From NCBI GenBank assembly GCA_002049455.2, contig KV918924.1, positions 101,536-165,535 of the forward strand: a DNA stretch of 64,000 nt, read 5' to 3'. Below are positions 21,888 to 31,540 of this stretch, piece by piece. The stretch is from Porphyra umbilicalis (Eukaryota; Rhodophyta; Bangiophyceae; Bangiales; Bangiaceae). Each line of letters begins with the position of its first letter. Within the stretch, counting starts at the first letter, position 1. The position numbers and the translations under genes were made by a program. The notes under the pieces are model-generated. The model did no database searches. It worked only from the letters and a program-made list of their open reading frames with translations, and was not told where the DNA came from.

Positions 21888-23602
21888 GGCAGAGGCCGTC
21901 GGTCGGTGCGGTGGGCGGCGGTGGGGGTGATGCTCGACGCCGGCGGCGGGCGCGTCGGCCGTCGTCGTGCAGCGTCGACGGGTGGGGGGCGTCGGCGGGC
22001 GCGCGGGTGGCGCCCGAGCGCAACCGCCGCCGCGCGCCGGCGGGCCGGCATTTTGGGGGCGCGGCACGCGGCGGGCGGGTGGCCGCGCGCGGCCGCGTGC
22101 CACCGTGGGCGCGCGCGCCCGCCGCCGCGGGGACGGGGCGGGCGCGGCCGCCGCAGCGCTGCGGCGCGCCGCGCGCGCGCCGCGCATGGGGAGGGGCGCA
22201 AGTTGCAACACTGCCGCCGCCGCGCCGGCGCTTGGCAGTCCCAAAACAAAAAGTGAAAAAAACCGGCTGCGTGCGCGGGCCTTCTTTCTCCCCCCCCCCC
22301 CCTCACTGTTGGAAACTGAGGAATTGGTCGTCGCCCTGGACTTGGGCGATCGGCCGGACTTGACAAGGCCCGGGCACTCGGGATCGAATTCAAGTTCGGG
22401 TGGACGCGGCGAGCGTCCGCCGCGCCGCCAACGGACACTGTCGCGCGGGAGCCGGTGGGCTCGGGCGCGGGCACCGCAAGTTGGAGCCGATGGGCTTGGG
22501 CGCGGGGCAGAGACAGTCAGGACAGTCGTCCCAGTGGCGCTGCTGATGAGCAGCCCCTGTCGGCTCCGTGAGAGCGGGGTGCCGAGGGGAGAGAGCAGCG
22601 GGCGACGTGGGCAGGCGGCCGCCCTGGGTGCGGCAGCCGGGAGAGCTTGGTGTGTGGACGTTTGGGGCGCACGCGGTGCCTGTGGGCCAAGGCGGCCCCT
22701 GGACGGGGTCGGAGCACCCCGCCTGGGCGGCGCTGGGGGTAGATAAGCAGGGGGTGCGAGCCCAGGGAGTAGGACAGAGGGAGTAGGCAACTACACTTTG
22801 ACCACCACCACCCTCGATTGACAACACTCACCCCTCACCCAGGGCACGGTCAGGCGCACGGCGGGCCATCACCCCCGTGGCTGTTCTGCCGGCGCGCGCG
22901 CGGCACGTTGGCGCTTTCCGCCCCACCGCCGTCTGTGCTGCTCCCGCCCTTCTGCCCAATGCCCTCTGCATCTTTGTGTGTGGGGCACGTCGGTGCGTCG
23001 CTCTGGGGGGCGCTACGCCGCACCCCCTGCGGCCAACCACTCCCCCGTCTGGGGTGCGCCCGCGCGCACGGGCGCCGACGGCGCCGCGGGGCTCACGGTG
23101 GCGCCAAACGGTGCATCTTTGCCGGCCGCCTCGTGCGGCGGCGGCGACCCGTGCCTGCCGTCAATCATAGAGACGTGGACCGTTTTGTTTACTGGGCCAG
23201 ACTGGGTGCCGCGTGCGACGCACGGGGCTCAAACAGGGGGAAGAGGCGGCGAGCGGAGCGGGGGAGGGGGCGATCCGCCTGCATGGCCGCCGCCATTGCG
23301 CCTCACGGCTCCAACCGCCGCCTCTCTGGTGGGGCGGATACAGGCGGTAGCAGATGCATGGGCGGTCAACCCAGACGGGGCCACCCGAGAAGAAACCAAG
23401 TGGGGGAGAGGGGGGGTGGGAAGCGGAAGCGCCGACCGCCAGCCCGGCGTGGCTCGCGGCTTGCAGATCCGCCCGCAACCGCAACGTCAGTGTCAATGGC
23501 CCGCCTCGCGCTCTCGCGAGGCGGGCGCGGGGGGAGTCGGGTGTGCAAAAGCCTCCGAGACTGGGGCGCGCGCGCGTGCGCGCCGGCGGGACAACGTCAG
23601 AG
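21888..23602. other. GC-rich intergenic region, no gene recognised
   Basis: Upstream of the VIPP1-like gene. 21888-22300 is extremely GC-rich and could be its promoter and 5' UTR. 22300-23600 has long open frames on both strands, but the predicted products are low-complexity with no domain that I recognise. No clear inverted-repeat ends were found. Confidence 0.4.
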
Positions 23603-24042
23603 CAAGTCTATCCGTGGGCCATTGTGCTATCGCCATCTGGCCATATTTTTTGGCTATGCCCAAGAGCATCTCTATCAGTCAATTCTTGTGCTATATATGC
23701 AAATCCAGCTGCTCACCCCCTTCTGGAGACCCATACCTCTCGGATGACTCGCAAAGCACCTTCCAGTACAGATGATGGCCTCGTATGGTTCGAAGTCCGC
23801 GCACAGAGGGCCTGTGGTAAGGTAGCCAAAACAATTCCTAACTGGCGCGTTCGAGAGACGCTGTTGCTCGTCGTTCTATTGGTCCACGTCTTTGGCACAA
23901 AGGATGGCTATAGCTATCCTTCTGGCTATCCTGCGCACATTTGGCACGAAGGATAGCAATATGGCACAGGATATGGCAAAATGACCTCCCGATAGAGATG
24001 CCCTAGGCCATCGGATGGCAAAACGGCACACCGATAGACTTG
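23603..24042. mobile_element. Foldback/MITE-like inverted repeat (~440 bp)
   Basis: The left arm caagtctatccgtgggcc... matches the complement of the right arm ending ...gatagacttg over roughly 40 bp with mismatches and gaps, and inner parts (gcatctctat, ggccatat/atatggc) pair as well. A near-perfect 22-bp palindrome centred on ggctatagct lies at ~23900-23921. AT-richer than its flanks, no coding capacity. No target duplication identified. Confidence 0.6.
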
Positions 24043-24059
24043 ATCTCATCGGGGCCAGG

Positions 24060-24345
24060 GGGGCCCCCCCGCGGGCGGCGGGCCGCCGGGCGGCGGGCCG
24101 CGCCTCCCCCCGCAGCAGCAGTGGGAGGCGCGCGCCTCCCCCGGGGGCGGCGGGCCGCCGGGGGGCGGGCCACGCCACGCGGCGCGGCAGCAGTCGGACG
24201 CGCGCGTGTCCCCCCCACGGGTGGCCGACCGCCCGGCGGCGAGCCACGCCCCCCGCCGCGATCGCAGAGGGACGCGGTCGCGCCGACCAGCACGCGTCGC
24301 CCCGTGGGTGGCGTGCCGCCCCAGCGGCCGCCGCCCGGCGGCTGT
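24060..24345. repeat. ~74-bp GC-rich minisatellite
   Basis: Three to four degenerate units of about 74 bp built on cggcgggccacgcc...gcagcagt.gga.gcgcgcg...tcccccc, starting near 24109, 24173 and 24247. It lies directly against the left end of family R copy 1. Confidence 0.55.
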
Positions 24346-25320
24346 GCAAGCGTCGCTGGACGAGGCAGCCCAACAGACCGCCGAACAGAACTGCCTGTTC
24401 GGCAACAGGCAAACAGATGCCGATCTGTTGGCCCCTCTGTTCGGGCAACAGACCCCGAACAGAACGTCATTCTGTTTGGCGCCGCTGTTGACCTCTCTCG
24501 TGGGGGGCCCATACATTTGCCAGGCCCTACTGATTGTACAGTAACGGCTCCAATGCAGGGCTTAACTTAATGAAGAACCTGGAGACCGGTCGTGTCTCCA
24601 TATAACTTGTACATGCAACTGTCAACTAATTCATGATCGCTTTGTGAAAAATGACAACAAGTATAGTAGACACTTCACATGGTTGTCGGATGAGCGGCAG
24701 TTCGCAATCTCCCTGATTGACCTCAGCGTGGGAAGCTGCCTTCCACCTCGAGCCCGCAGCCACCCACGCGCCGTGCACCGTCGCCGTCGACGTCGTCTTC
24801 GTCCGTTGGATGCTACCGCAATCTCTCTCGCAGCACGCTGCCGCTCTGCCGCCCTACCCCCCTAGCCCCCTTTCTCTCTCGTCCCCTTGCCTTCCCACCG
24901 GCTCTGTTGATGCATCCTGTCTGGGAGCGCTTCTCAACGCCTAGCGTACGTTCCACGTCACACTCCCCGCCCGTGTATGTCTCCTCACCCGAACCGCCTG
25001 TGTGTTCCTCCTGGTCCCGCTTCTTTCCACCTCCGCGTGCACCGAACTCTTGATGTCGCTCGACCGTGGCTCCGCCGTTCTGCTGGCCGGGTGCCCGCAT
25101 GCGACGTGAGCTTTTTTTGTTTTTGACGTTGTTGACGATAGATGTACTGACTTGCTGCTGTGCACAGTGTGTGCTTCACTGACTCTTCTGGGCACGGTGT
25201 TTCCTTCCTGTGGTACTGTTGACATATTTGTGTTCACCGCGCTTTGGTAGTCATGTTGAGCGTAGTGTTGGCAGCTCTCAATGAAGTGGAGGCGGGCCTC
25301 TCGACGCATCAGTAAGGTTC

Positions 25321-25897
25321 TGACCCGAATGCGGATTCTTCCTGTAACAGGCCGTGTGATTATTTCCTGTCGATCGCCACGTCGGCGGCACGGGCCACGA
25401 CCCGCGGGGGGGTCGAGCCGTCGCTGTGCAACGGCCGTGCCTCGAGCGGTGGCGGGTGGCACGCCTCTTCGGGTGCCACGCCCGCTCCACTCTCCCGCTC
25501 CCCTCTCCGCTGCTGGCGCGTCGCCACCTCCCCTGTCGGTCGGCGGCCGACGCACCGCCTGCCGGTGCCCGCACGCGCGCGCGCGGCGGCGTGCCGTGCG
25601 TTGCTTGTCGGCGCACGCGCGCCGCCACCGCCCCTTGTGCCTTTGTGGGGGGGTGGCTGCTGCTCTTGCTCTCTTCCTTGCCTTTGCCGTGGCCCCGCCG
25701 TGCGGCAGGCGCTCGCGCGCCCTCCGCTGCGGGTGTGCCGCGGCCCCTTTCCTGTGCCTTCCCCGTCCCCGGCGGCGTGGGGCGACGGTCGAGGCGGTGC
25801 AGTCCGCGGCGGGCAGTACAAGACCGCCGCGGCGGCGGGGCTGGCCACCGCCGACCCGAGGTCGGCAGCGTCCAGTTCTTCTCGCGTACTCATCCCG
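25321..25897 (+). repeat. DIRS/Ngaro terminal repeat A1
   Basis: 577 bp starting tgacccgaatgcg and ending ...tctcgcgtactcatcccg; its partner A2 is at 30344-30919, and the pair differ at only a few percent of positions by eye. The promoter of the element should lie here. Confidence 0.9.
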
Positions 25898-25977
25898 TGC
25901 GCTCGAAAAACTATCCTCCCTCCCAGGCCTTTCTGTGGTTCCGTGACCGCTCCGCCGCCCTGTTAGGCTGGCGCACG

Positions 25978-27210
25978 ATGGCTGGTGGACCTGATGCCGT
26001 CTCTCCCGCCGGGACGCCCTCCACCGATTCGCCCGAGACTGCTGACCTCCGTGCCCGTTTGGCCGCCGCAGAGGCGACCCTGACGGACACGCAGCGGGAT
26101 CTGACGACGGCGCGCGACGCCATTGCTGCCCGAGATGCCGCCGCCGCCGACGCCACCGGCGGGACGGACGACGAGTTCGGTCACCGCGGAGCGCCAGCTG
26201 GCGCTGGCGGTGGACGCGGCTCGGCTGCTGACCGCCTCGCATCCGCGGGGAAGGCGGCGGCTCACGCCGCTCGCCACGATGCCACCCCCCCCGCGGATAC
26301 TGGCGCCGCGGCCGGCGGTCCCGGCGCCGAACACCCCCCCGCGGGTGCCCTCGGCGCCGCCGGCGCCCCCCTTGGCGGCGACGACGTCTGTGCGTATGGC
26401 GAGTTTGACGAGGGCGACGACGGCGAGGCCGTCGGCGGTTGGGTGCCCGCCCGCAGCGGCGGCGCCGTCCGTGCCGGTCTCCCGCGCCGCACACCGGCCG
26501 AAGAATCTGGCGCCTACGACGACGGGTTCGACTTCCCGACGCGCTTCACCTCGTCGGACTGGCTTCAGAGCTTCGACATCCCCCGCTCCGTCTTGCGCGC
26601 GGATGGGCTGCCGATGCCCTTTACGCCATGCGACCCCGTCCACGCGGCCACCTTCCACGTCGGCAGCCGCTACGAGATTGAGGCGCGGCACTGGTACTGC
26701 TCTCTCGCCTGGACGCAGCAGATCTATAATGACGTTCTCGACGCCAAATTCGCCGTCGGCAACACCAAGGAGCACCTTGAGGAGCTCGTCGACTTCCTCT
26801 TCGTCGCTACCCGCCGTGTCTACGCCCTTGGCGTCTCACGCTACGACTACCTTGCCCTTCGGCAGTCGGAGCCCAACCTCGCCGACGCCTTCGCGCACGC
26901 CGAAGCCATCCCTCGGAACTCCCTCCGGGGTGACGGCGCCCGCCGGTTCATCTCTCGAGTTGTCCGCGCCGAGACCACCGCTTCGGCCAAGATTGGCGCC
27001 GCCGAGCGCGGGTTTGTCTACCCACAGCGCGCAGGCCGAGCCAGCGCCGCTGCGTCCGCTCGTTCTGGGCGAGGCGGCGGCGGCGGCGGGGGTGGCGGTG
27101 GTGGCGGCGGCAGCGGCGGCGGCGGCGGCGGCGGCGGCGCCGGTGGCGGGCGCGGCGGTGGCGGTGGGCGCGGTGGCGCCGGCCGCGGCCGCGGCCGGGG
27201 TCGGGCTTAA
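25978..27210 (+). CDS. DIRS/Ngaro gag-like ORF1 protein
   Basis: ATG at 25978, MAGGPDAVSPAGTP. 410 codons. N-terminal ~60 residues form a probable coiled coil (LRARLAAAEATLTDTQRDLTTARDAIAARD), then an Ala/Gly/Pro linker, a folded central region from about residue 180 (FDFPTRFTSSDWLQSF ... LEELVDFLFVATRRVYALGVSRYDYLALRQ), and a C-terminal tail made almost only of Gly with Arg (GGRGGGGGRGGAGRGRGRGR), like an RGG nucleic-acid-binding tail. I see no CCHC knuckle. It ends with TAA, 60 bp before the first ATG of the RT frame. Position and architecture indicate the nucleocapsid-like protein; sequence similarity alone would not prove it. Confidence 0.75.
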   Translation: MAGGPDAVSPAGTPSTDSPETADLRARLAAAEATLTDTQRDLTTARDAIAARDAAAADATGGTDDEFGHRGAPAGAGGGRGSAADRLASAGKAAAHAARHDATPPADTGAAAGGPGAEHPPAGALGAAGAPLGGDDVCAYGEFDEGDDGEAVGGWVPARSGGAVRAGLPRRTPAEESGAYDDGFDFPTRFTSSDWLQSFDIPRSVLRADGLPMPFTPCDPVHAATFHVGSRYEIEARHWYCSLAWTQQIYNDVLDAKFAVGNTKEHLEELVDFLFVATRRVYALGVSRYDYLALRQSEPNLADAFAHAEAIPRNSLRGDGARRFISRVVRAETTASAKIGAAERGFVYPQRAGRASAAASARSGRGGGGGGGGGGGGGSGGGGGGGGAGGGRGGGGGRGGAGRGRGRGRA

Positions 27211-27269
27211 ATCTCGAGGTGCCGCGGGGGGTTCGCTTCTCCCCCCCCGTGGCGTCAGCCGCAGAGAGC

Positions 27270-29243
27270 ATGCGCGGCAGGCCACGCCGCCGCGCGCACC
27301 GGGTGGCGCTGCAACGGCTCAGCCCCTCCCGCCCGGTGCCGGTGTACGAGGCGCTGCGGGCCGCCCTCCCGCGCTGGACGCGGATGGGCGCTTTACCGTG
27401 GGTGTCGGACACCATCCAGAACGGCGTCCAGATCGATTGGACCTCGACCCCAACGCCGTTCGTCTCGCCCGAGTACCTGGTGCCGGTGGAGGACCGCGCC
27501 TTCCTCGAGACGGAGATCCAGCGGGGACTGGACCTCGGCTACATCCTGGAGGTAACGGACCCGGCCGAGATCAGTTCTTTGGTGTGCGTCAGCTCGGCCT
27601 TTGTCGTGCACACGGCGCAGAAGCCGCGTGCGGTCTACGACTACACGCAAACGAACGGCTTCACCGAGCTGGCGAGCTGCAAGTACGAGACGCTGCCGGA
27701 GCTGGCGCAGTCGTTGCGCCCCAACGACGCGCTGCTGACGTGGGACGTCAAAGACGCCTACCATCATCTCCTCCTGCGGCCTGTCGACCGCAAGTACCTC
27801 GCGTTCCGTTGCCTCGGCCGCTTTTTTGTGCCCCTGACCATGCCGTTTGGTCTGGCGTCGGCGCCCATGACGTGGACCAAGGTGATGCGGCCCGTCGTGC
27901 AGCACCTCCGCGAGGTGGGATTTCGCATCCTCCCGTACGTCGACGACCTTGGCGGCGCCCCACCGGCGGAGCCGGGCGTCGCCGCGACGAAAGAGCCAGC
28001 GGTGGCGGCCTACCAGTTCGTCGAGCGCCTCTTCGGGGAGCTCGGTTTACGAATGCACCCGACCAAGGGAACAAAAGACGGGCCAACCTACGTCAGACTG
28101 CTCGGTCACTTGGTGGACACCAAGCTGGGCCCGCTTCCTCCCCCCTCCCGACCGCGTCGACAAGATAGTGGCCCTGGCGGTCGGCCTCTCCCGCCGAGCC
28201 TCCGACCATCGTCGGTGGGTCAACTTTGCGGCGCTGCGCCGCTTCTGCGGCACCGCCGTGTCGATGAAGCTCTCCGTGCCGTCCGCCCGCTACCATCTCC
28301 GCAGGCTCTTCACCGCTATGCAGCACCGCCGCCTCCGACGTGGAGACGTGCAGCTGGGCCTTCAGGCTCTGAAGGACCTCCGTTGGTGGACGGACCTTCA
28401 GGACAACGCCGCGACGGGCCGGCCGCTGTGGCCGGGCGCCTCGACGATTCTGATGGACACGGACGCGAGCGGCGTGGGCTGGGGTGCGATTCTCAACCAG
28501 TCGGCCGAAGCGCGCGGCTGCCATGGCATCGATCGCAACGGTCTCCACATCAACTGTTTGGAGCTCGGCGCCGTCACGCGGGCGCTGCTGTCGTTCCGCC
28601 ATCTCATCCCAGCCGGCGCCATCATTCGCCTTCGTACGGACACTATGGTGGCGCTCGGCGTGCTTCGCGCCGGCTCGTCCCGCTCGCCCATCCTCATGGA
28701 CGAGATGCGCGACCTGTACGAGGTCTGCACGGACATGCATGTGGAGCTCCGCATGGAGCACGTCTCGTCCGCATTAAACGAGTGGGCGGACCGCCTCTCT
28801 CGCGAGCACAACACGACCGACTGGACTCTCCGGGCGGCGACCTTCTCCGCCCTCGATGCCAAGTACGGGCCGCACTCCTTCGACCTCTTCGCCTCGACGC
28901 AGAGCGCCCGGTTCTCTCGGTTCTACGCGCGGTGGATGTGCCCGGGCGCCCTCGCGTCGGACGCTTTCCAGCAGGACTGGGCCGCCGAGACGCGTGGGCG
29001 TACCCGCGCTTCCACCTCGTCGGCGCCGTGGTCAGCCGGGCGCTCCGCTCCAACGCCACAGTCACCCTCATCGCGCCGGTCTGGCGGGCGCAGCAGTGGT
29101 GGCGGCGGGCCGTCGACAGCTGCACCGGGTGGTGCATCCTGCCGCCGGCCGACGGCGTGTTCACCCACGCCTCGCGGTCGGTGCCGGCGACGTTGCCTTT
29201 CTGGCGGACTGCGGTCTTCCGGTTCGGGCCAATCCGCGCTTGA
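27270..29243 (+). pseudogene. DIRS/Ngaro reverse transcriptase - RNase H, two compensating frameshifts
   Basis: First in-frame ATG at 27270 (open from ~27211). RT domain: FVVHTAQKPRAVYDYTQTN, LLTWDVKDAYHHLLL (first catalytic Asp), LTMPFGLASAPMTWTK, and the YVDD box at 27936-27947. The frame moves by one at the C run near 28135-28150, then RNase H follows: LMDTDASGVGWGAIL (~28450), HINCLELGAVTRALL, LRTDTMVALGVLRAG, ALNEWADRLSR. Then comes the DIRS-typical downstream segment SFDLFASTQSARFSRFYARW / DAFQQDW. Near 28985-29000 the frame returns to the first register (AWAYPRFHLVGAVVSR, TLIAPVWRAQQWWRRAV) to TGA at 29243. Such paired one-base shifts suggest indels or sequence errors, not programmed frameshifting. 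Catalytic motifs are otherwise complete. Confidence 0.88.
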
Positions 29244-29296
29244 CCAACGACGCGCAGCGGTGGGCGGTCCTTCTCAACAAGAAGGTCGCCCCGCTC

Positions 29297-30313
29297 ATGG
29301 CCGACCTGCATAATCCCTCCGCTGCCGCAGCGCTTGTCCTCCGCGGCTCCCGCCCCGAGACGCAGCGCGGATACATGTCATAGGTGCGCGCCCTCCTCAA
29401 GTACTGTAAGCAGTACAGTCGCGCACCGTTGCCCGCCGCCGTGTCTACCATCATCGGCTGGATCCTTCACGAGCTGGAGCGCGGTGCCCTCTCACCACCG
29501 TCGCTGGAGAAGTACCTGTCCGCTGTGGCGTCCCTCCACCGGCTGGCCGGCTACGAGGACCCGACCAAGGACAAGATGGTGCGGCTGGCGGTGTTCGGCT
29601 TTCACGCCGACGCCCTCGAGCGTGCCGGCGGCGAGCAGTCGCTCCAGCGGATGCCCCTGCCGGCCACCTACCTGCTCCGCGTGTGCGTGCTCGGCCTCGG
29701 CACGCCCGACACCTACCTGCAGTTGCAGTGCGCCGGGATTGTCCTCGAGTACATCCTCTTCAATCGCCCCGGCGCCACGGCGTGCATGCGGCGGTGCGAC
29801 GTCGCCTTCACCCCCTTTGGCATGGAGCTGGAGGTCGTGGATTTCAAGATGGCGCTGCGCACGGGGCGCGAGCGCCTCGCCTTTACCGTACCCATCCACT
29901 GGGACGGGGACAAGGACGACAAGGTGGCGCGTTCACTACGCCTGGTTGTCGCGCGACACGACGCCGCAGGGCGATACCCGCAGGCCATGCTGTTTGCGGA
30001 TCCCGCTTTGCCGTCCCCGCTGCGCCGCTACTGGCTGGCGGCGCGCGTCACCAACAAGTGGCTGCAGCGCTTGATGACGGAATCGCCTATCGCTGCGCCG
30101 CTCGGTGGGCGCTACCAGGGTCACTCTCTACGCGCCGGCGCCGGCTCCGAGGCATACGCCATCGGTGTCCAGGCGCCGATGATCGCCGAGATGATGGGCC
30201 ACGCATCGGTCGAGACGACGCTGCGCTCTTACGTCAAGACGCGCTGGCGGCCATCCCCGTCGGCCTGGGAGGCACTTGGCCGCTACACGCCCACAACACT
30301 TCTCCGACTTTAA
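29297..30313 (+). pseudogene. DIRS/Ngaro tyrosine recombinase with one in-frame TAG
   Basis: ATG at 29297 (MADLHNPSAAAALVLRGSRP) opens a frame that meets TAG at 29381-29383 (RGYMS*VRALLKYC) and then stays open to TAA at 30311-30313. The TAG lies in the N-terminal SAM-like DNA-binding domain. The catalytic domain is complete: RPG (first Arg, ~29765), GHSLRAG with the His-x-x-Arg pair (~30119-30138), MGHASVETT (~30194) and the nucleophile Tyr in RSYVKT (~30225-30240). Role: integrates the circular cDNA. The recombinase frame starts inside the space after the RT stop. Translation beyond TAG would need readthrough, or internal initiation losing ~28 residues. Confidence 0.88.
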
Positions 30314-30314
30314 T

Positions 30315-30345
30315 GGCATCTCTGTCCCTCTACCTCTGGTTATGA
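30315..30345 (+). repeat. DIRS/Ngaro split direct repeat B1
   Basis: 31 bp starting tggcatctctgtccctctac and ending ggttatg, immediately after the recombinase stop codon. It matches B2 at 31095-31125 with one mismatch and abuts A2. Confidence 0.88.
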
Positions 30346-30919
30346 CCCGAATGCGAATTCTTCATGTAACCGGCCGTGTGATTCTTTCCTGTCGGTCACC
30401 ACGTCGGCGGCACGGGCCACGACCCGCGGGGGGGTCGAGCCGTCGCTGTGCAACGGCCGTGCCTCGAGCGGTGGCGGGTGGCACGCCTCTTCGGGTGCCA
30501 CGCCCGCTCCACTCTCCCGCTCCCCTCTCCGCTGCTGGCGCGTCGCCACCTCCCCTGTCGGTCGGCGGCCGACGCACCGCCTGCCGGTGCCCGCACGCGC
30601 GCGCGCGGCGGCGTGCCGTGCGTTGCTTGTCGGCGCACGCGCGCCGCCACCGCCCCTTGTGCCTTTGTGGGGGGGTGGCTGCTGCTCTTGCTCTCTTCCT
30701 TGCCTTTGCCGTGGCCCCGCCGTGCGGCAGGCGCTCGCGCGCCCTCCGCTGCGGGTGTGCCGCGGCCCCTTTCCTGTGCCTTCCCCGTCCCCGGCGGCGC
30801 GGGGCGACGGTCGATGCGGTGGAGTCCGCGGCGGGCGGTACAAGACCGCCGCGGCGGCGGGGCTGGCCACCGCCGACCCGAGGTCGGCAGCGTCCAGTTC
30901 TTCTCGCGTACCCATCCCG
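30344..30919 (+). repeat. DIRS/Ngaro terminal repeat A2
   Basis: 576 bp, near-identical to A1 (25321-25897). Divergence begins after ...cccatcccg; 175 bp of unique sequence separates it from B2. Confidence 0.9.
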
Positions 30920-31094
30920 CCCTTCTGACGTGCTCGAGCCCATTCAGCAGCCCGAGGGACACAGCGCCCTTCTTCTTTTCTTTCCCGTCTCTTTGTACCT
31001 TTTTCTCTCTCTTCCTGCAGGGCCGGATTTTCGGTCAGCTAGTAGCTTTGGGGGTACTAGGCTCGCCTGCTTTGGAATTAAAATGTCACGTTCC

Positions 31095-31125
31095 TGGCGT
31101 CTCTGTCCCTCTACCTCTGGTTATG
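31095..31125 (+). repeat. DIRS/Ngaro split direct repeat B2 (right end of element)
   Basis: 31 bp starting tggcgtctctgtccctctac. The family R sequence resumes right after it (ccaagctgcaacggtcag, compare copy 2 cgaggtgcaacggtcaa). Confidence 0.85.
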
Positions 31126-31248
31126 GCCAAGCTGCAACGGTCAGCACAGAACAAATCAACAGATCACATGTAATTGAAATTATGGCTAGGGACTCTCGGA
31201 GACTTCACTTCATTGCATCGCACCAAGCCGCTGTCATCTCAAGCTCTG

Positions 31249-31478
31249 ATTATTGCCGTCGAGCTCGTGAGTCCTGGCTGATCCGCCCGTTTCGCCCACC
31301 AACTCGCGATCCAGAGCCGAGCACCCGAACAACAATGGAGCAGAGTCGCGTCTGTTGGGCGTCATTATTGCCGTCGAGCTCGTGAGTCCTGGCTGATCCG
31401 CCCGTTTCTCCCACCAACTCGCGATCCAGAGCCGAGCACCCGAACAACAATGGAGCAGAGTCGCGTCTGTTGGGCGTC
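31249..31478. repeat. 115-bp tandem duplication in the right arm of family R copy 1
   Basis: Two adjacent copies starting attattgccgtcgagctcgt (31249 and 31364), nearly identical. Copy 2 of family R has only one version, so the duplication happened in copy 1. Confidence 0.85.
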
Positions 31479-31540
31479 TGTTCGGTAACAGGCGCCCGAA
31501 CAGAATCACGTTCTGTTGGGGCTGCCTCGTCCAGCGACGC

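Larger units (their letters stand above)
25319..31125 (+). mobile_element. DIRS/Ngaro (PAT)-type tyrosine-recombinase retrotransposon
   Basis: About 5.8 kb with gag-like, RT-RNase H and tyrosine-recombinase genes in that order. The termini are split direct repeats in the order A1 - genes - B1 - A2 - B2: A1 25321-25897, B1 30315-30345, A2 30344-30919, B2 31095-31125. That order is diagnostic of PAT/Ngaro-type elements, which integrate through a circular intermediate without target duplication. The site is clean: uninterrupted family R copy 2 reads aaggtccagcccgaggtgcaacgg at the same position. The coding region has two frame shifts and one in-frame TAG. Confidence 0.92.
24350..31540. mobile_element. 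Family R inverted-repeat transposon, copy 1, interrupted by a DIRS element
   Basis: Left end gcgtcgctggacgaggcagc at 24350; right end is its complement, finishing at 31540, with about 27 bp of near-perfect terminal inverted repeat. Subterminal zones on both sides carry GAACAGA/TCTGTTC palindromes. Without the retrotransposon at 25319-31125 it is ~1.4 kb. It aligns along its length with copy 2 (36005-37286), including stretches such as gctgtcatct, gcgatccagagccg and cctagcgtacgttcca/caagcgtacgttcca. No transposase is encoded, so it is probably a non-autonomous DNA transposon; the superfamily is not determined because no target duplication is visible. Confidence 0.75.

Noticed and set aside
18519-22790. 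Several very long overlapping open frames on both strands (up to ~1000 codons)
   Set aside because: In DNA this GC-rich, stop codons are rare in every frame. Only the segments with hydrolase and PspA/IM30 motifs have protein-family content; the rest is Arg/Pro/Gly/Ala filler.
24941-26494. A 517-codon minus-strand frame spanning the DIRS left end
   Set aside because: It crosses the insertion boundary and runs antisense to the gag gene and A1. Only its 5'-most family R part is discussed, as a possible element frame.
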